Part shown: piece by piece, positions 32,494-32,536 of the stretch
Position numbering within the stretch: the first letter of the stretch is position 1
Layout of the letters: the number at the start of each line of letters is the position of its first letter
NCBI GenBank assembly: GCA_039802005.1
Contig: JBDRVV010000028.1
Span: 1 to 32,536 of the forward strand
DNA: 32,536 nt
DNA from: a candidate division WOR-3 bacterium
Lineage (GTDB): Bacteria > Hydrothermota > Tepidihabitantia > SM23-42 > JAOAFX01
Direction of reading: 5' to 3'
Position numbers and translations under genes: made by a program
The notes under the pieces: model-generated
What the model saw: the letters and a program-made list of their open reading frames with translations, nothing else
Told to the model about the DNA's origin: nothing
Databases searched by the model: none

Positions 32494-32536
32494 CAACCTC
32501 CTATCGGTTTCATCTTCAAAGCAATGTCAATCGCGG
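32490..32536 (-). CDS. Possible 3' end of a minus-strand gene
   Basis: Read from the right edge on the minus strand, the sequence is open for 14 complete codons (AIDIALKMKPIGGC) to a TAA at 32492-32490, overlapping the PAS gene stop. The composition looks protein-like and would repeat the convergent-overlap pattern of this genome. It is too short to identify. Confidence 0.3.
   Translation of the reverse strand, partial: AIDIALKMKPIGGC

Overview
The window is about 32.5 kb of AT-rich DNA from an uncultured-looking Gram-negative bacterium. The outer membrane is shown by an LptF/LptG pair, a SusC/RagA-like TonB-dependent receptor and a protein with a type IX-like C-terminal sorting domain. B12-dependent ribonucleotide reductase, short-form adenosylhomocysteinase, stand-alone PAC2 proteins, an Rsm22-like protein and many short palindromic repeats would suit a candidate phylum near the FCB group, such as WOR-3/Stahlbacteria. 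That placement is inference and was not tested by any search.

Layout. 1-640: an RHS-core remnant fused in frame to an interspersed inverted repeat. 819-6274 (+): 23S rRNA m5U methyltransferase, a surface metallopeptidase with propeller and barrel-like parts, and the ribosome-quality-control protein RqcH/NFACT. 6251-9462 (-): tRNA-Gly(CCC), a TPR lipoprotein, lptF and lptG, the three proteins joined by 4-nt overlaps. 9613-16481 (+): TonB-dependent receptor, BFD-like [2Fe-2S] protein, lipB, nrdJ and a PhzF-family enzyme. 16495-21564 (-): rpsT, a GT39-like glycosyltransferase with no canonical start codon, an Rsm22-like methyltransferase, metK and the SAH hydrolase gene. 21649-23040 (-): a secreted repeat protein with the sorting tail. 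23224-24955 (+): two PAC2 paralogues. 25029-29658 (+): the accessory region. 29624-31051 (-): folC. 31153-32493 (+): a triple-PAS protein. The last bases look like the 3' end of a minus-strand gene.

The best candidate for an undescribed system is 25256-29658. It holds a small orphan protein, a membrane-anchored DUF2207-like protein whose predicted cytoplasmic tail carries a Cys-His-Ser-Ala tetrapeptide array (10 Cys and 9 His in 39 residues), a radical SAM/SPASM enzyme with an N-terminal PqqD-like region, and a multi-pass membrane protein. The arrangement suggests that the enzyme modifies the tail, by analogy with His-Xaa-Ser (Hxs) and SCIFF-type systems.

Two genome-scale habits are also visible. 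First, eight genes have a near-consensus promoter with 16-17 bp spacing whose -10 hexamer ends only 5-7 nt before the start codon, which implies leaderless mRNAs; others, including most exported proteins, have leaders with Shine-Dalgarno sites. Second, short palindromic or interspersed repeats have entered reading frames (RHS remnant, radical SAM N and C termini, the middle of FolC) without breaking them, as Rickettsia palindromic elements do.
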